A stretch of 64,000 nucleotides of DNA, taken from the NCBI RefSeq assembly GCF_016097555.1, contig NC_054699.1, positions 8,578,789 through 8,642,788 on the forward strand. The letters run 5' to 3'. The translations under genes and the position numbers were made by a program. The notes beneath the pieces are model-generated. The model was given only the letters and a program-made list of their open reading frames with translations. It ran no database searches and was not told the origin of the DNA. Position 1 is the stretch's first letter. Each line of letters opens with the position of its first letter. The stretch is from Gigantopelta aegis (lineage: Eukaryota; Mollusca; Gastropoda; Neomphalida; Peltospiridae). Positions 21,419 to 32,819 of this stretch are shown one piece after another.

Positions 21419-21732
21419 AACGCATTTCACTATTGTGCACAGCACAGTTCCTATGTGGTCAATTTTTAGAACATGTTCTGAATTCTTCTATCCATAAAAC
21501 ACGTGTATCTGTATGTATTGTATGTGTTATATATTTATTGTGTACGAATCCAGAAAACGATGATGCCACAGTGTATTGTAACTGTCGTCAGTGATTACTC
21601 CGTTTGCCACTAATATGCATATTCAACGATATTTAATGCACATTATTGCTTAATATCAGCAAATATATTTGAATATTTAATTACTAAAACGATAAACATA
21701 TGACGGCTGTTTATATATAACTCCATCCCATT
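21419..21732. other. Unassigned DNA
   Basis: No recognisable gene or repeat. Confidence 0.5.
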
Positions 21733-21977
21733 GATCGTTCCAGCCAATGTCCACAACTGGTGTAATAAAGGCCGTGGTATGTACTATCCCGTCTGTGGGA
21801 TGATGCATATAAAAGATCCCTTGCATGCTAATAAAAAAGTAGCCCATGAAGTGGCGACAGCGGGTTTCCTCTCTCAATATCTATATAGTCCTTAACCACA
21901 TGTGTGACGCCATATAACCGTAAATAAAATGTATTGAGTGCGTTGTTAAATAAAACATTTCCTTCCTTCCTTCCTTC
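21733..21977 (+). mobile_element. SINE, central domain plus D tail
   Basis: Starts at GATCGTTCCAGCCAATG and ends GTTGTTAAATAAAACATTTC with a CCTT repeat tail. Confidence 0.85.
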
Positions 21978-22009
21978 TATTCCATTGAATCCAACTTCAT
22001 CTTCAACTT

Positions 22010-22276
22010 CAGTTCAAATTATTTTCGTGCTTACATCCAATTAAGGATCAAGCACGCTGTCCTGGGTACACACCTGACCAGCTATCTGGGCTGTCTGTCC
22101 AGGACAGTGGGTTAGTTGTTAGTTGTCAGTGGTTAGTGAGAGAGAAGAGTGTGTAGTGGTCTTTACACCTACCCATTGAGTCGTTAAATCTCGCACTGGG
22201 TGGGAGCCGGTATCGGGCTACGAACCAAGTACCTACCAGCCTTATGTCCGATGGCTTAACCACGACACCACCGGGG
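22010..22276 (-). mobile_element. Family C SINE
   Basis: Reads in minus orientation from the head (complement of GGCTTAACCACGACACCACC) to the tail (complement of TTCGTGCTTACATCCAATTA). Confidence 0.85.
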
Positions 22277-22321
22277 TCGGCTGAATCCTCCCTCTAGTGA
22301 CCACGTAGTTACGTAATGCTT

Positions 22322-22448
22322 AATGACGCACTCAACACATTGTAATTACGGCTATATGGCGTCGGACATATGGTTAAGGACCACACATATATAGAGAGAG
22401 GAAACCCGCTGTCGCCACTTCATGGGCTAGTTTCATTAGTAATGGATC
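22322..22448 (-). mobile_element. D-tail SINE fragment
   Basis: AATGACGCACTCAACACATT through GGCGTCGGACATATGGTTAA to AACCCGCTGTCGCCACTTCA is the 3' half of a minus-strand SINE. Confidence 0.85.
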
Positions 22449-22689
22449 TTCATCATTTAACAATAATTCCAATCTCTAAAAAATCACTTTATTATAAACC
22501 CTTGGATTGGTCAAATTCGTATCACGTGATGATAAAAACTGGCATTCATAGCACCATGAATCTCAGTTTAGCACTATTTTTGGCTATATAGCCGGAACTA
22601 CTTTATGAATTATGTCAACAAAGGAATCCCCGAGGAATTTCCTTGAGATTCTATTTTTAGACATCAAACAGTAATCGTCTGCTGTCAAA

Positions 22690-23545
22690 CTTGTAAACAT
22701 CTAAAAATCTTCACATATAAATTATACCATACAAAATAGGTCGCTTCAGACATTTTTATTAAAAGTTAAAAGTTATTGAAATTACTTACGTTACATGTTT
22801 ATAGTGAATTCAAAATCCCACAGCTAAAAATCTATTTTGTCGATCCAAAAAAAGTGTATAATTCCAATGGAATTTGGTCTTTTACAAAAGCGATTTCAAA
22901 AACAAAATTCAGTCAGTTCATGCCAACCATTAGCAGTAACGCGCATTCAACGGCATTGTAGTATGACGTACACAACACATAGCCACTGCGATCCAATCTT
23001 TAAACGAATCGGGGTTTTGAAACTAGGTATATCATGTACATGTCGGTACACAGGAACGAAGCTTCAATTCGAAGCTACAACAGAGAATGTTCCACTTTCC
23101 AAAAACGAAACATCAGCATGGCACTGTCAAATGTCACGAATACTTGTGTCGCACCACTTGAAGTCACACATGCCAAAACCATCCTGTGTTGCCACTTCCA
23201 CAATTACAAGGCCAGTAAACACAGAAACTCGCGACACACCTGTTTCATCCATTTCCGGAAACATTTGAAACCACTTTCTCCATGTCAAATCTATCAACAC
23301 ATGGAATTTTCACGCACTCAAACATTTTATAATTGTAATTTCAACGTCGTAATTGGTAAATCTGGACTAATCAAAAAATGGCGCCCATCCACAGTTCTTA
23401 GTTAAATATTCATACACCAACCGCTTCACATAAATTATACCATACAAAATAGATCGCTTCAGACATTTTTATTACAGGTTAAAAGTTATTAAAATTACTT
23501 ACGTTATATGTTTCTAGTGAATTCAAAATGTTTCTAGTTGGTATT
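22690..23545. repeat. About 110-bp direct repeats flanking 0.6 kb of unknown sequence
   Basis: AAATTATACCATACAAAATA to TAGTGAATTCAAAAT occurs at about 22717-22818 and again at about 23432-23530. Each copy contains ACTTACGTTA, which on the minus strand is a GTAAGT donor-like sequence. The segment between holds overlapping plus-strand reading frames of 120-143 codons (22837-23268 and 23034-23405) with no domain I recognise, so I do not call a gene. Confidence 0.6.
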
Positions 23546-23765
23546 GATATTTAATGCAAAAAATTAATATGAATTGTATTACTGATTGTAACATTGTCAT
23601 TCTCTCATTCGGCTATTGACGGAAAAAGCCGAAACCACCATAGGGATTCCGCTAATGTTGAGTATGAATTTCGTGTTAATAAAATAGTAAATAGTTGGAA
23701 AATAGAGTTCACTTTTTATTTTAAAGAGGTTTACATTAATGACATGGTTATGTGTTTGGAATTAT

Positions 23766-23938
23766 AAGAATTGAACGTGAATATTTTTGAGTTTCATGCT
23801 AGTATGAAACGCAAAACCGCTTTACACACTTTAGTATGAATGGCTTCGCGCTAACGCGCTATGCCATTCATACAGTGTGTAAAGCGGTTTTGCGTTTCAT
23901 ACTAGCATGAAACTCAAAAAATTTCACGTTCAATTCTT
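23766..23938. repeat. 173-bp foldback hairpin
   Basis: AAGAATTGAACGTGAA... and GCTAGTATGAAACGCAAAAC are mirrored by GTTTTGCGTTTCATACTAGC and ...TTTCACGTTCAATTCTT. The loop is GC-rich (GGCTTCGCGCTAACGCGCTA). Confidence 0.9.
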
Positions 23939-24132
23939 AAATGACATGTTTCAATTTGCATATGGCCGCTTAATTAATTAATGACGTCACGATTCTATCC
24001 GCACGGCTAGCACATTTCCACTGAAGCGTTCTTATGACACGATTCCTTCCATGTGACGTCATTAATTAATTAAGCGGCCATGTTGTTCTATGTTGTTTGA
24101 TACAGCAAATTGAAGCATGTCATTGTTAAATG
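23939..24132. repeat. Second inverted repeat, adjacent
   Basis: The outer arms AATGACATGTTTCAATTTGC (left) and its counterpart near 24110-24130 enclose inner arms TGGCCGCTTAATTAATTAAT and ATTAATTAATTAAGCGGCCA; TGACGTCA-like motifs lie at the inner edge of both. Confidence 0.8.
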
Positions 24133-24499
24133 AGGAAGATGCATTACTAATGAAACTTTTACAGGGCCGTAGCTATGATTTTTCGTTTGGGGGGGGGGGG
24201 GGGGCAACTGAGTAGTTAATAGTCTAAAACTCCTTTTTAACTTTCTATAATGCTTAACGATTTTTTTCGGGGGGGGGGGGGGGGGGGGCTTTGAACTATT
24301 ACCTTCCCGCAGGTAACGCTTGGTTTTCATACTATGTAGTTTACTACAAATTAATTATTTATTTCTGAACCGACTATTTTATAAATTGAACACGACATAG
24401 TTTGGTTGTTAATTACTTCCAAAACATTTTTCTTTTCTTATGTCAAATCAAACTTAAATTATTTACAAAAAAACAACAACAACAAAACATTTCTGTAGG
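24133..24499. other. Intergenic DNA with two poly-G tracts
   Basis: G-runs of about 15-20 bases lie at 24188-24204 and 24269-24288. No gene is seen. Confidence 0.7.
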
Positions 24500-24783
24500 A
24501 GGATGGGACGAACTATAGGAGACGAGAGTTAACATGTCAAAAGAACACACAGATTTTGGGATAATGAAATAATGAGACTGGGGCAGTGTGCTTTCCGTAA
24601 TCTAGTGCAGGAGCTTCAGTTTGATGGCGAAAAATATCATCAGTATTTTCGTAGGTCTCCCGAGAAACTAAAATATGCTTTGGTATTTGTAGGTCCACTC
24701 AGAAGTAAAAATACCGTTCTCCGTGCGCCTCGTTCAGCCAAGGAAAGGCTGGTAATATACATCAGATATTACAGTCTTTAGTG
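24500..24783 (+). pseudogene. PIF/Harbinger-like transposase N-terminal fragment
   Basis: The frame reads FRNLVQELQFDGEKYHQYFR, then RSPEKLKYALVFVGPL, RAPRSAKERLVIYIRYYSL and stop at 24781. The pattern 'L..EL..D..KY..YFR.SPE.......VGPL......R.P.SA.ERL.I..R' corresponds to the N-terminal region of Harbinger transposase and the domesticated HARBI1-like nucleases, as I remember them. The DDE catalytic part, normally following an LRFLATG-like motif, is absent. The upstream sequence in the same frame (RTHRFWDNE, from about 24545) suggests the original protein began earlier. No partner MADF/Myb-like gene is visible. Call rests on motif memory only. Confidence 0.65.
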
Positions 24784-25267
24784 ATATCATGCAAGGCTTA
24801 ATACTGAGCAGCCTACACTCATAATATTATTATACATGTATACTGTTTTATCGGAAATGGCAATACAACAATTGATTAGTACATTGTATAGTACCAGTGG
24901 CGTAGCGGGGTGGGAGGGGGCATGGGGGCTTTCTAAAATAATCGCTCGCATCGTTCGCGTCGCTCGCGGCGGTTAGGATACAGCTTTAGTCTTAGAACTG
25001 AATAACCGAGTGTATAACGGCCTGTTGATTTTTGAAGCATGATGAAACAGGCATAGTTCGTAGTAATATTCATCCCAGTAAGCCAGAAGTAGTAACACAT
25101 AATTTTCCAATACAAAATAAACCATAATTATTAGACTGGGTACAGAACAAAACGAGATATCAGTCGAACTATGTATCATGATGTTTTGTCCATGAAGATG
25201 CGGTATAATTCAGAAGCCTACATGCCAACATGATAAAATGGCTGTTTAGTGAGTTAATTGGTATGTC
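24784..25267. other. Unassigned DNA
   Basis: A GC-rich CGCTCGCATCGTTCGCGTCG stretch lies at about 24942-24972. Nothing else is recognised. Confidence 0.5.
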
Positions 25268-25579
25268 AGGGCTGGACGTAGCACAGTGATAAAGAACTCG
25301 ACTGATGCGCGTTCGCCCTAGGATCGATCCCCGTCGGTAGGCCCATTGGGCTATTTCTCGATTCAGCCAGTGCACCACGACTGGTATACCAAAGGCTGTG
25401 GTACGTGCTGTTCTGTCTGTTGGATGATTCGTATAAAATATCCTCTGCTAGAAATGGAAACATGTTTCTTTTCTAAGACTATATGTCAGAATTACCAAAA
25501 ATGTTTTACATCCAATAGCCGATGATTTGTAAATCAATGTGTTCTAGTGGTGTCGTTAAACAAAACAAGCTTTAGCTTT
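25268..25579 (+). mobile_element. Family A SINE
   Basis: GCTGGACGTAGCACAGTGAT, GGATCGATCCCCGTCGGTAG, a diverged central domain and GTGTCGTTAAACAAAACAAG. Confidence 0.85.
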
Positions 25580-25786
25580 AATTAGTATATGCTTTCAAGG
25601 CCATCACCTGTAATTTTTAGTAGATGCTGTTACCAGACATTCCTATTGTCTGGTAGCGACTCCGCCGTCTGCACAGAAACAAAATACGTATCGGTATTAT
25701 TAACATCACAGGGTGTGGTGATCCATCGTTTAAATTACTAATCTTATGTACCATGCCATATCCTAATATTAGACTGTTTAATGGGT

Positions 25787-25855
25787 ACGACGACGCCATA
25801 TTACCGTAAATAAAATGTGTTGAGTGCGTCGTTAAATAAAACATTTCCTTCTTCT
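25787..25855 (+). mobile_element. D-type SINE tail fragment
   Basis: GACGCCATATTACCGTAAAT through GCGTCGTTAAATAAAACATT with a short CTTC tail; a 5'-truncated copy. Confidence 0.8.
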
Positions 25856-25952
25856 ATTTAATGGGATGGAAATAAACATAGGCACTTATGTTATTAGCAT
25901 TTATCCTGCAACCACCGTTTCTACTGACAGAATATGTTGACGGATAAAGAAA

Positions 25953-26236
25953 AGTCATATCCTGCTACTAGCAGGATATGGCTTGTGACGTCACACGCAT
26001 AGCCTACATTATAAAATCGCTCATTTGATCTCTACGTCAGTGTACAATGTAGCTGAAATAACAGAAATAATAGCGTTTCCCCTTAATTTTTATGGTCTAC
26101 ATGTCTGCAAGATAAAGATAATAACTAGTTAATGACGTCGGATATCTGCTTTATCCTGTGAAGGTAAGAATGGGAATTTCTAATTCGGTCAGAACACGAT
26201 ATCCGACGTCATTAACTCGTTATTGTCTATGTATCA
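25953..26236. repeat. Two palindromic structures with TGACGTCA-type motifs
   Basis: CATATCCTGCTACTAGCAGGATATG (25953-25981) is a small hairpin followed by GTGACGTCAC. A larger inverted repeat pairs TAGTTAATGACGTCGGATAT (26126-26145) with ATATCCGACGTCATTAACTC (26199-26218) and flanking bases. Confidence 0.8.
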
Positions 26237-26617
26237 CCATATTGTACAAGGAAATTAAAACGTTTTCCAACAAATGACCTGTAACCCCTAAAATAGCAAT
26301 GAACATTATCAAGAATGGACAATATATGCATACAGGTGTAGATTACACAATATAGGAGGTGACGTCACTTTCTTCGAAGCTGTTCGACCTCAAATATCCA
26401 ACATGGCTGCCCCCACTTAACAGGCACAATCATGATTTTTTAACAATTATTATTATTAATTCTAAAGGTACGCGTTTTTCATTTGGTAAACTTGTCAGAA
26501 TGTGTTGGTGGCTCGGGTATGGATCTTTCCAACACACAAGACATAAGACTCATATTTGACCTAACTTTCCATTTAAGTATCAAAAAATATACTTCCATCT
26601 GTAAAAAAAAGTAAAAT
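26237..26617. other. Unassigned DNA
   Basis: Contains a further GGTGACGTCAC at 26358-26368 but no recognised gene. Confidence 0.5.
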
Positions 26618-26778
26618 GGGCGGGACGTAGCCCAGTGGTAATACGCTCGCTTGATGCGCGGTCGGTCTGGGGGATGGTGCATGTAAAAGATCCATTGCTA
26701 CTAATGTGTAATATCCAATAACATCCAATGATTAATAAATCACATTGCTCGAGTGGTGTCATTGAACAGAACAAAGAA
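26618..26778 (+). mobile_element. Family A SINE with internal deletion
   Basis: The head GGGCGGGACGTAGCCCAGTG to GCGCGGTCGGTCTGG joins directly to GGGATGGTGCATGTAAAAGA, skipping about 100 bp. Confidence 0.85.
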
Positions 26779-27229
26779 AGAAACTGTAAACAAAAAGTAC
26801 CGGCAAAAAATGTGAATACCATTTCTATATTTTTATTGTTGCTAGAGTATAGTGGAGATATGACTTTTTCACCGAATATCACTTTTATGGTTTTCGTAGA
26901 TCTATATATTTCACGGCTATGTATATACAAATATTCATTATGGAATGATAGATGGCGTTGGTGTATGGAAATAACCTTTTAAAAAATCCAGAGAAGCTAT
27001 CGAATTTTTGCAATAATAACCATCTAAAATATCACGGTGAATTGCTATCTGTAATAATCATGTGTCAAAATACTGACTGCATGGGGTAACACTATACCAA
27101 ATGACATCCGGTTTGTGTGGGTTGAACTTTTGGTCTCGCACTTAATATCCTCAATCTTGCCATTGGTGATGAATGGACAGTTATTATTCATTTCATTTAA
27201 AATTATGTTTCTGCTTATATTCAATTAAT

Positions 27230-27232
<3 letters not shown>
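26779..27232. other. Unassigned DNA
   Basis: No recognised gene or repeat. Confidence 0.5.
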
Positions 27233-27310
<78 letters not shown>

Positions 27311-27430
27311 TAGATTTGGTCTTACACCTACGTATTGAGTCGTTAAAACATGCTCTGGGTGGAAGCCGGTACCGGGCTGTGAACCCAGTACCTACCAGCC
27401 TTAAATCCGATGGCTTAACCACGACACCAT
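27233..27430 (-). mobile_element. Family C SINE head with GA microsatellite
   Basis: A GA/GATA microsatellite (27233-27316) replaces the CTCTCTCACTAA region of a minus-strand family C SINE whose head reads CGATGGCTTAACCACGACAC on the plus strand. Confidence 0.8.
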
Positions 27431-27794
27431 AGTCGTTATATACTAGTTAGCATGCAGGGTTGTAGGGGGTGGGGGTGGGAGCCAGTCCAAAGAGGACGAT
27501 CGATCTGGTGACCTTTCATACCTCAGACTAGCTTTCTACCATTGATCAACATCACACCCTCCCCTAAGTGTGGAGTGGACGAGTGAATGAGTCCAAGAAT
27601 ATTTTTACAGACTGTAATCATTCATGATTTCCTGTCAAGAGTTTTATACAGACCGTGAACCCACCACGCCGCCATTAGCACGAAAGGCATCCGTGTCTAG
27701 TTGGCCCCTTCCTTTGTTCACAAAATAGTGACCGGACGCAAAATTCAGTCTGCGAAATTATTCTTAATGGGCTGCATGGAGAGAGACACCATCC
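27431..27794. other. Unassigned DNA
   Basis: A short G-rich GGGGGTGGGGGTGGGAG lies at about 27465. No gene is recognised. Confidence 0.5.
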
Positions 27795-28215
27795 AGCTAT
27801 GCGAGATCTAGGTCAGTCGCTAGAGCGATCGCCTGAGGTCCTCGGGTTCGTAGGATCGAAGCCCCTAGGTGGATCTATTCTGAGTTTTTCCTTTGTGCCT
27901 GGCAGAACAGAACAGGACTTTGTTACACTTGAGGTCATCGTGCGATGACATTTGAGGAATACAACCTGCCTCAGTGGTGTTGTGGTTAAGCCATCGGACA
28001 TTAAGGCTGGTAGGTACAGGGTTCGCAGCACCGTACCGGCTCCCACCCAGAGTGGGTTTTAACGACTCATTAGGTAGGGGTGTAAGACAACTACACCATT
28101 TTCTCTCTCACTAAGCACTAACAACTAGCTCACTGTCCTGGACAGACAGCCCATGTGTGTGCTCAGGACAGCGTGCTTGAACCTTAATTGGATATAAGCA
28201 CGAAGACAAGTTTAA
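27795..28215 (+). mobile_element. Family E SINE head followed by family C SINE
   Basis: CTAGGTCAGTCGCTAGAGCG and GTAGGATCGAAGCCCCTAGG mark a family E head. From 27966 a family C copy (GTTGTGGTTAAGCCATCGGA to TTGGATATAAGCACGAAGAC) follows. Confidence 0.8.
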
Positions 28216-28273
28216 ATGAATGAAATGAGGAATACATCAAGATACATCATCATACTTTGCTGTCCTCTCTTGC

Positions 28274-28907
<634 letters not shown>

Positions 28908-29304
28908 GCCTCGGTGGTGTCGTGGTTAAGCCATCGGACATAAGGCTGGTAGGTACAAGGCTCGCAGCTCGGCACTGGATCCCACAAAGAACGAGTTTTA
29001 ACTACTCAGTGGGTAGCTGTAAGACCACTACACCCTTTTGAAATTTCTCTCTCACTAACTATTAACATAAGGCTGGTAGGTACAGGGTTCGCAGCCCGGT
29101 ACCGGCTCCCACTCAGAGCGAATTTTAACGACTCAATGGGTAGCTATAAGACCACTACACACTCTTCTCTCTGACTAACCACTAACCACCTAACCCACTG
29201 TCCTGGACAGACAGCCCAGATAGCCGAGGTGTGTGCCCATGGCAGCGTGCTTGAACCTTAATTGGATATAAGCACGACAATAAGTTGAAATGAATGAATG
29301 AATG
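28908..29304 (+). mobile_element. Family C SINE with partial internal duplication
   Basis: The copy begins CCGGCCTCGGTGGTGTCGTG. After CACTAACTATTAAC it restarts at ATAAGGCTGGTAGGTACAGG (29064) and runs to a normal 3' end, so about 120 bp of the 5' half is present twice. Confidence 0.85.
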
Positions 29305-29656
29305 GTTCTGAACTTGAAAACGTGCATGTTCGTCCTCAAATTGCTTGTATTCCCAATTAGAGATTGTGTCCCCCCCCCCCCCCCCCCCCCCCACCCACAC
29401 ACACCCACCTCCAACTCCAGATATCGTTCCTACGGCCCTGGGTTTATACGGCCATGATACATTCAACCTTGTATTTGCGTACAAGAGAGACTTTGCATGA
29501 TGGATTGAACAAGGTTGTGGCTGTAGTCAGTGCTCCAACAAATCACTGTGAGCTGCTTTGCTACAAGAGGACTGCCACTCGACACAATGAAGCCTCCGTA
29601 CGTTGTTCCACGGAGTAGCAGTACTCTTAAAGACAAAGTACGAACGAATGAACTTA
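29305..29656. other. Intergenic DNA with poly-C tract
   Basis: A C-run of more than 20 bases begins at about 29370 and merges into CCCACACACACCCACC. No gene is recognised. Confidence 0.7.
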
Positions 29657-29815
29657 TGAAGGAAATGTTTTATTTAACGAAGCACTCAACACATTTTATT
29701 TACGGTTATATGGCGTCCGACATATGGTTAAGGATCACACAGATATTGAGAGAGGAAACGGGGATCGATCCTAGACCGAACGCGCACCAGGCTCCGCTGG
29801 GGGTTACGTCCCGAT
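29657..29815 (-). mobile_element. D-tail SINE with internal deletion
   Basis: AAATGTTTTATTTAACGAAG to ATTGAGAGAGGAAAC joins directly to GGGGATCGATCCTAGACCG, deleting the central domain. Confidence 0.85.
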
Positions 29816-30361
29816 CTCTATGAACAACCGCAGATCAATCGGAAGTTAAGGTACTGTCACACGAAGATACATTGTTGGATGCAGCTGTTGCACATAACAT
29901 TGTATATTCGCGTGACTGCACCTTTAGTGTCACAATCACCTTATGTTACACTTCAAATACTCCATGACTAAAACGCTACCTGACGTGTTGTTAAACAAAC
30001 ATTCGTTTTTCCTCGGAAATCATTACTTTAATGACGCGTGGAACAGGAAAGAAAAGCCGCCGTGATCCAAATGCGCTAACCATGTTCATTGACATTAACG
30101 AGATAATTTGCCCTCTTAACTCGATAACGGAACATCCGCTGCGGCCCGGCCGACATCTGCCGTATTGGGAATGATGTAATTGAATCTGGAGATAAAAAAA
30201 AGATGGTGGCATGGGACCTGGCACGGAGCGCGTAGTGCGAAATTAGTACCCGGTGCACGTCCCAGACAAGACCAATTAACGCGATGACATAGAGCGACAT
30301 ATATACCATTACTGTAGAGGATTTTGCAAGAATTACCCCAGAAACTGAAAAAAAAAGAAAG
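29816..30361. other. Unassigned DNA
   Basis: No recognised repeat. Short minus-strand reading frames (30116-30370 region) have no domain I recognise. Confidence 0.5.
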
Positions 30362-30674
30362 AAAACACATTTTATTTATCGTTATATGGCGTCGGACATA
30401 TGGTTAAGGACCACACAGATATTGAGAGAGGAAACCTGCTGTCGCCTCTTCACGGGCTACTCTTTTCGATTAGCAGCAAGGGATATTTTATATGCACCAT
30501 CCCACAGACAGGATAGTACATACCACGACCTTTGTTACACCAGTTGTGGAGTACTAACGGGAACGAGAAATAGTCCAATGGGTCCACAGACGGGGATCGA
30601 TCCTAGACCGACCGCGCATCAAGCGGACGCTTTACCACTGGGCTACGTCGTCCCCCCCCCCCCCCCCCCCCCCC
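30362..30674 (-). mobile_element. Family A SINE with D tail and poly-C end
   Basis: A near full-length minus-strand copy (CACATTTTATTTATCGTTAT to CGCTTTACCACTGGGCTACG). A C-run of over 20 bases (from 30652) replaces the expected 5' terminus. Confidence 0.9.
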
Positions 30675-30777
30675 ACACACACACACCGAAACTGAAGTCT
30701 TATCTTACTGCCTACATTTTTTGTTGTTGTTGTTGTTGTTTTTGTTGTCGTCAATAGGTGTGACATGAGCCAATGTT

Positions 30778-31003
30778 AAAGTTTATTTTGTTTAACGGCA
30801 CCACTAGAGCACATTGGTTAATTAATCATCGGCTATTGGATGTCAAACATTTGATAATTCTGACTCACAGTCATCAAAGGAAACGTGCTACATTTGTTCC
30901 TAACGCAGCAAAATATCTTTTATATGTACTTTTCCAGAGACAAGAAAGCACATACCACGGCCTTTGACCAGTTGTGGTGCACTGGTTGGAACGAGATGAG
31001 CCC
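30778..31003 (-). mobile_element. Family A SINE, 5' truncated
   Basis: Reads TTTGTTTAACGGCACCACTA through the central domain to GGTTGGAACGAGATGAGCCC and lacks the tRNA-like head. Confidence 0.85.
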
Positions 31004-31024
31004 ACGTATGTTATTGTATGTGGC

Positions 31025-31505
31025 AGGATCTAGCTCAGTCGGTTGAGCGCTCGCACGGTATTGATGTACTGGCGTCGTAGGATCGAATCTTTGCAGTGGA
31101 CCTAATCTCTTATTGTTTTTTCCCTTCCCTGTAAGCTTACCAGTCAGGGGATGGCAACTGCCTCCCTCCCCCCGTCACCCAGTTTTAGAGAAAATCCTTA
31201 AAATCGGGCAGAAACGATAGAGATATTCGGGTAAAATCAGTTGTCCTGAAAGCCTTTCACCCTGTTTTTCCATCATTCTACCCTTAATATTCGTTGTAGT
31301 CCATTTTGGCATTGGTGCTAATATCAATAAATTATGTACTCCAGGTTCGCACATTTTTGTTTAATTCGGGCAATAATCATCCGGCTCGCACAAAAAACAG
31401 AAAGAAAGCCTATTCATATACCAACCAGTGCACCACAACTGGTATATCAAAAGACGTGGTATGTGCTGTCTTGTCTGTGGGAAAATGAATATGAAAGATC
31501 CCTAG
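31025..31505 (+). mobile_element. Family E SINE split by about 275 bp
   Basis: The head ATCTAGCTCAGTCGGTTGAG and TAGGATCGAATCTTTGCAG run to about 31135. The central part resumes at about 31412 with ACCAACCAGTGCACCACAAC. The insert (about 31137-31411) has no obvious terminal repeats. Confidence 0.7.
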
Positions 31506-31936
31506 CTTAGACGAAGTTCAGCAAACTTTTGATTTTGTTTTCGTAATCGATTTTGTTGAGAAACCTGTTTGTCACATATCACATTAACGTTTTATTACAA
31601 ATATTAAAGTTTAGTTATCTTTTTTTCTTCTTTTTTTCTTCTTTAAATCAATGAAATACCTCTTTAAAATAATTACAAATTCTCTGAATGGATGAGGTGG
31701 GTGGTAAATGTTGAGGGAAAGGTCTACAAGATGAAATATATACCATGTCCGCCTTCCTAGCCCAGTCCCCATATAACTCCGTAAAGTTCACTGTATTTAC
31801 CAAAGATATACATCACAGTTCTTCTATTCTAGACTATACTAGAACACGGCATAGACAGTCATATATTTATTATTCATAATCCTTTACGAATTCCTGACAT
31901 AGTTTGCTGATAATTTTTACTTCATTTGATTTCTCT
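31506..31936. other. Unassigned AT-rich DNA
   Basis: No recognised gene. Confidence 0.5.
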
Positions 31937-31937
31937 G

Positions 31938-32003
<66 letters not shown>

Positions 32004-32040
32004 CTCTCGCTCCCCTCTCGCTCCCCCCTCTCTCTCTCTC

Positions 32041-32117
<77 letters not shown>
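31937..32117. repeat. CT microsatellite
   Basis: Long CT repeat interrupted by CCCCTCTCGCTCCCC at about 32000-32030. Reading frames on both strands are artefacts. Confidence 0.97.
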
Positions 32118-32120
<3 letters not shown>

Positions 32121-32819
32121 CAAAAACTGTACAATCAATCTGAACATATTTACTCTAGTTACCAAATAGCCGTACTTCTTTCTAGTCTTATCTATTGTTG
32201 TCAAAAATGTTACATATGTTTTGTTTAACGGAACATTGATTTAATAATCATCCGCCATTGGATGTCAGACGTTTAGTTGTCAAGTTAACAGCAATGCCTG
32301 TTGAACACTCATCGATATGCATTTTTACGTAGTAGCAAATGAATGAATGAATGAATGAATGAATGAATGAATGAATAAAATAAATAAATAAAACCAAGTC
32401 AATCAGTTACTCAGCTTGTGAGTCACTCACTCACTCGCGCACTCACTCACTCAGTCACTCACTATACAATATAATACATATAATTTATTGCAGAGATAAT
32501 TTCAGTACGTTACATGCACCAGTCATTTAACGCTTGTAATATGGATATGACGCCAAGGGAAGAGAGCCCACCTTTAAGTAACAAGACATTACTCAAACAT
32601 AAAGTATGTGCCGTGTGTCGTGCCGTGCAGTGTAGCAACGCCTGGCAGCGCTCCCCATGTACATACATTTCAGGACACTTCCTGCTTTTATCTCTAACGT
32701 GCATGTCGCTGGTGATCGATTCTTAGGCCAGTCACTCGGTCTCCTGTACCGCAGAACAGTACTGTCATATTGAGAATGGTCATTTACCCGACTCCACGTA
32801 ACAAGCACATTATAATATA
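32118..32819. other. Intergenic DNA
   Basis: 32218-32275 is a SINE tail fragment in minus orientation. TGAA repeats lie at 32338-32378 and CACT repeats at 32420-32462. A 70-codon plus-strand frame at 32514-32726 (with a CAVCRAVQCSNAW stretch) is not recognised. Confidence 0.55.

Noticed and set aside
22837..23405. Overlapping 143- and 123-codon plus-strand frames
   Set aside because: Two mutually overlapping frames, unremarkable composition, no recognised domain, and located between direct repeats. Not enough to call a gene.
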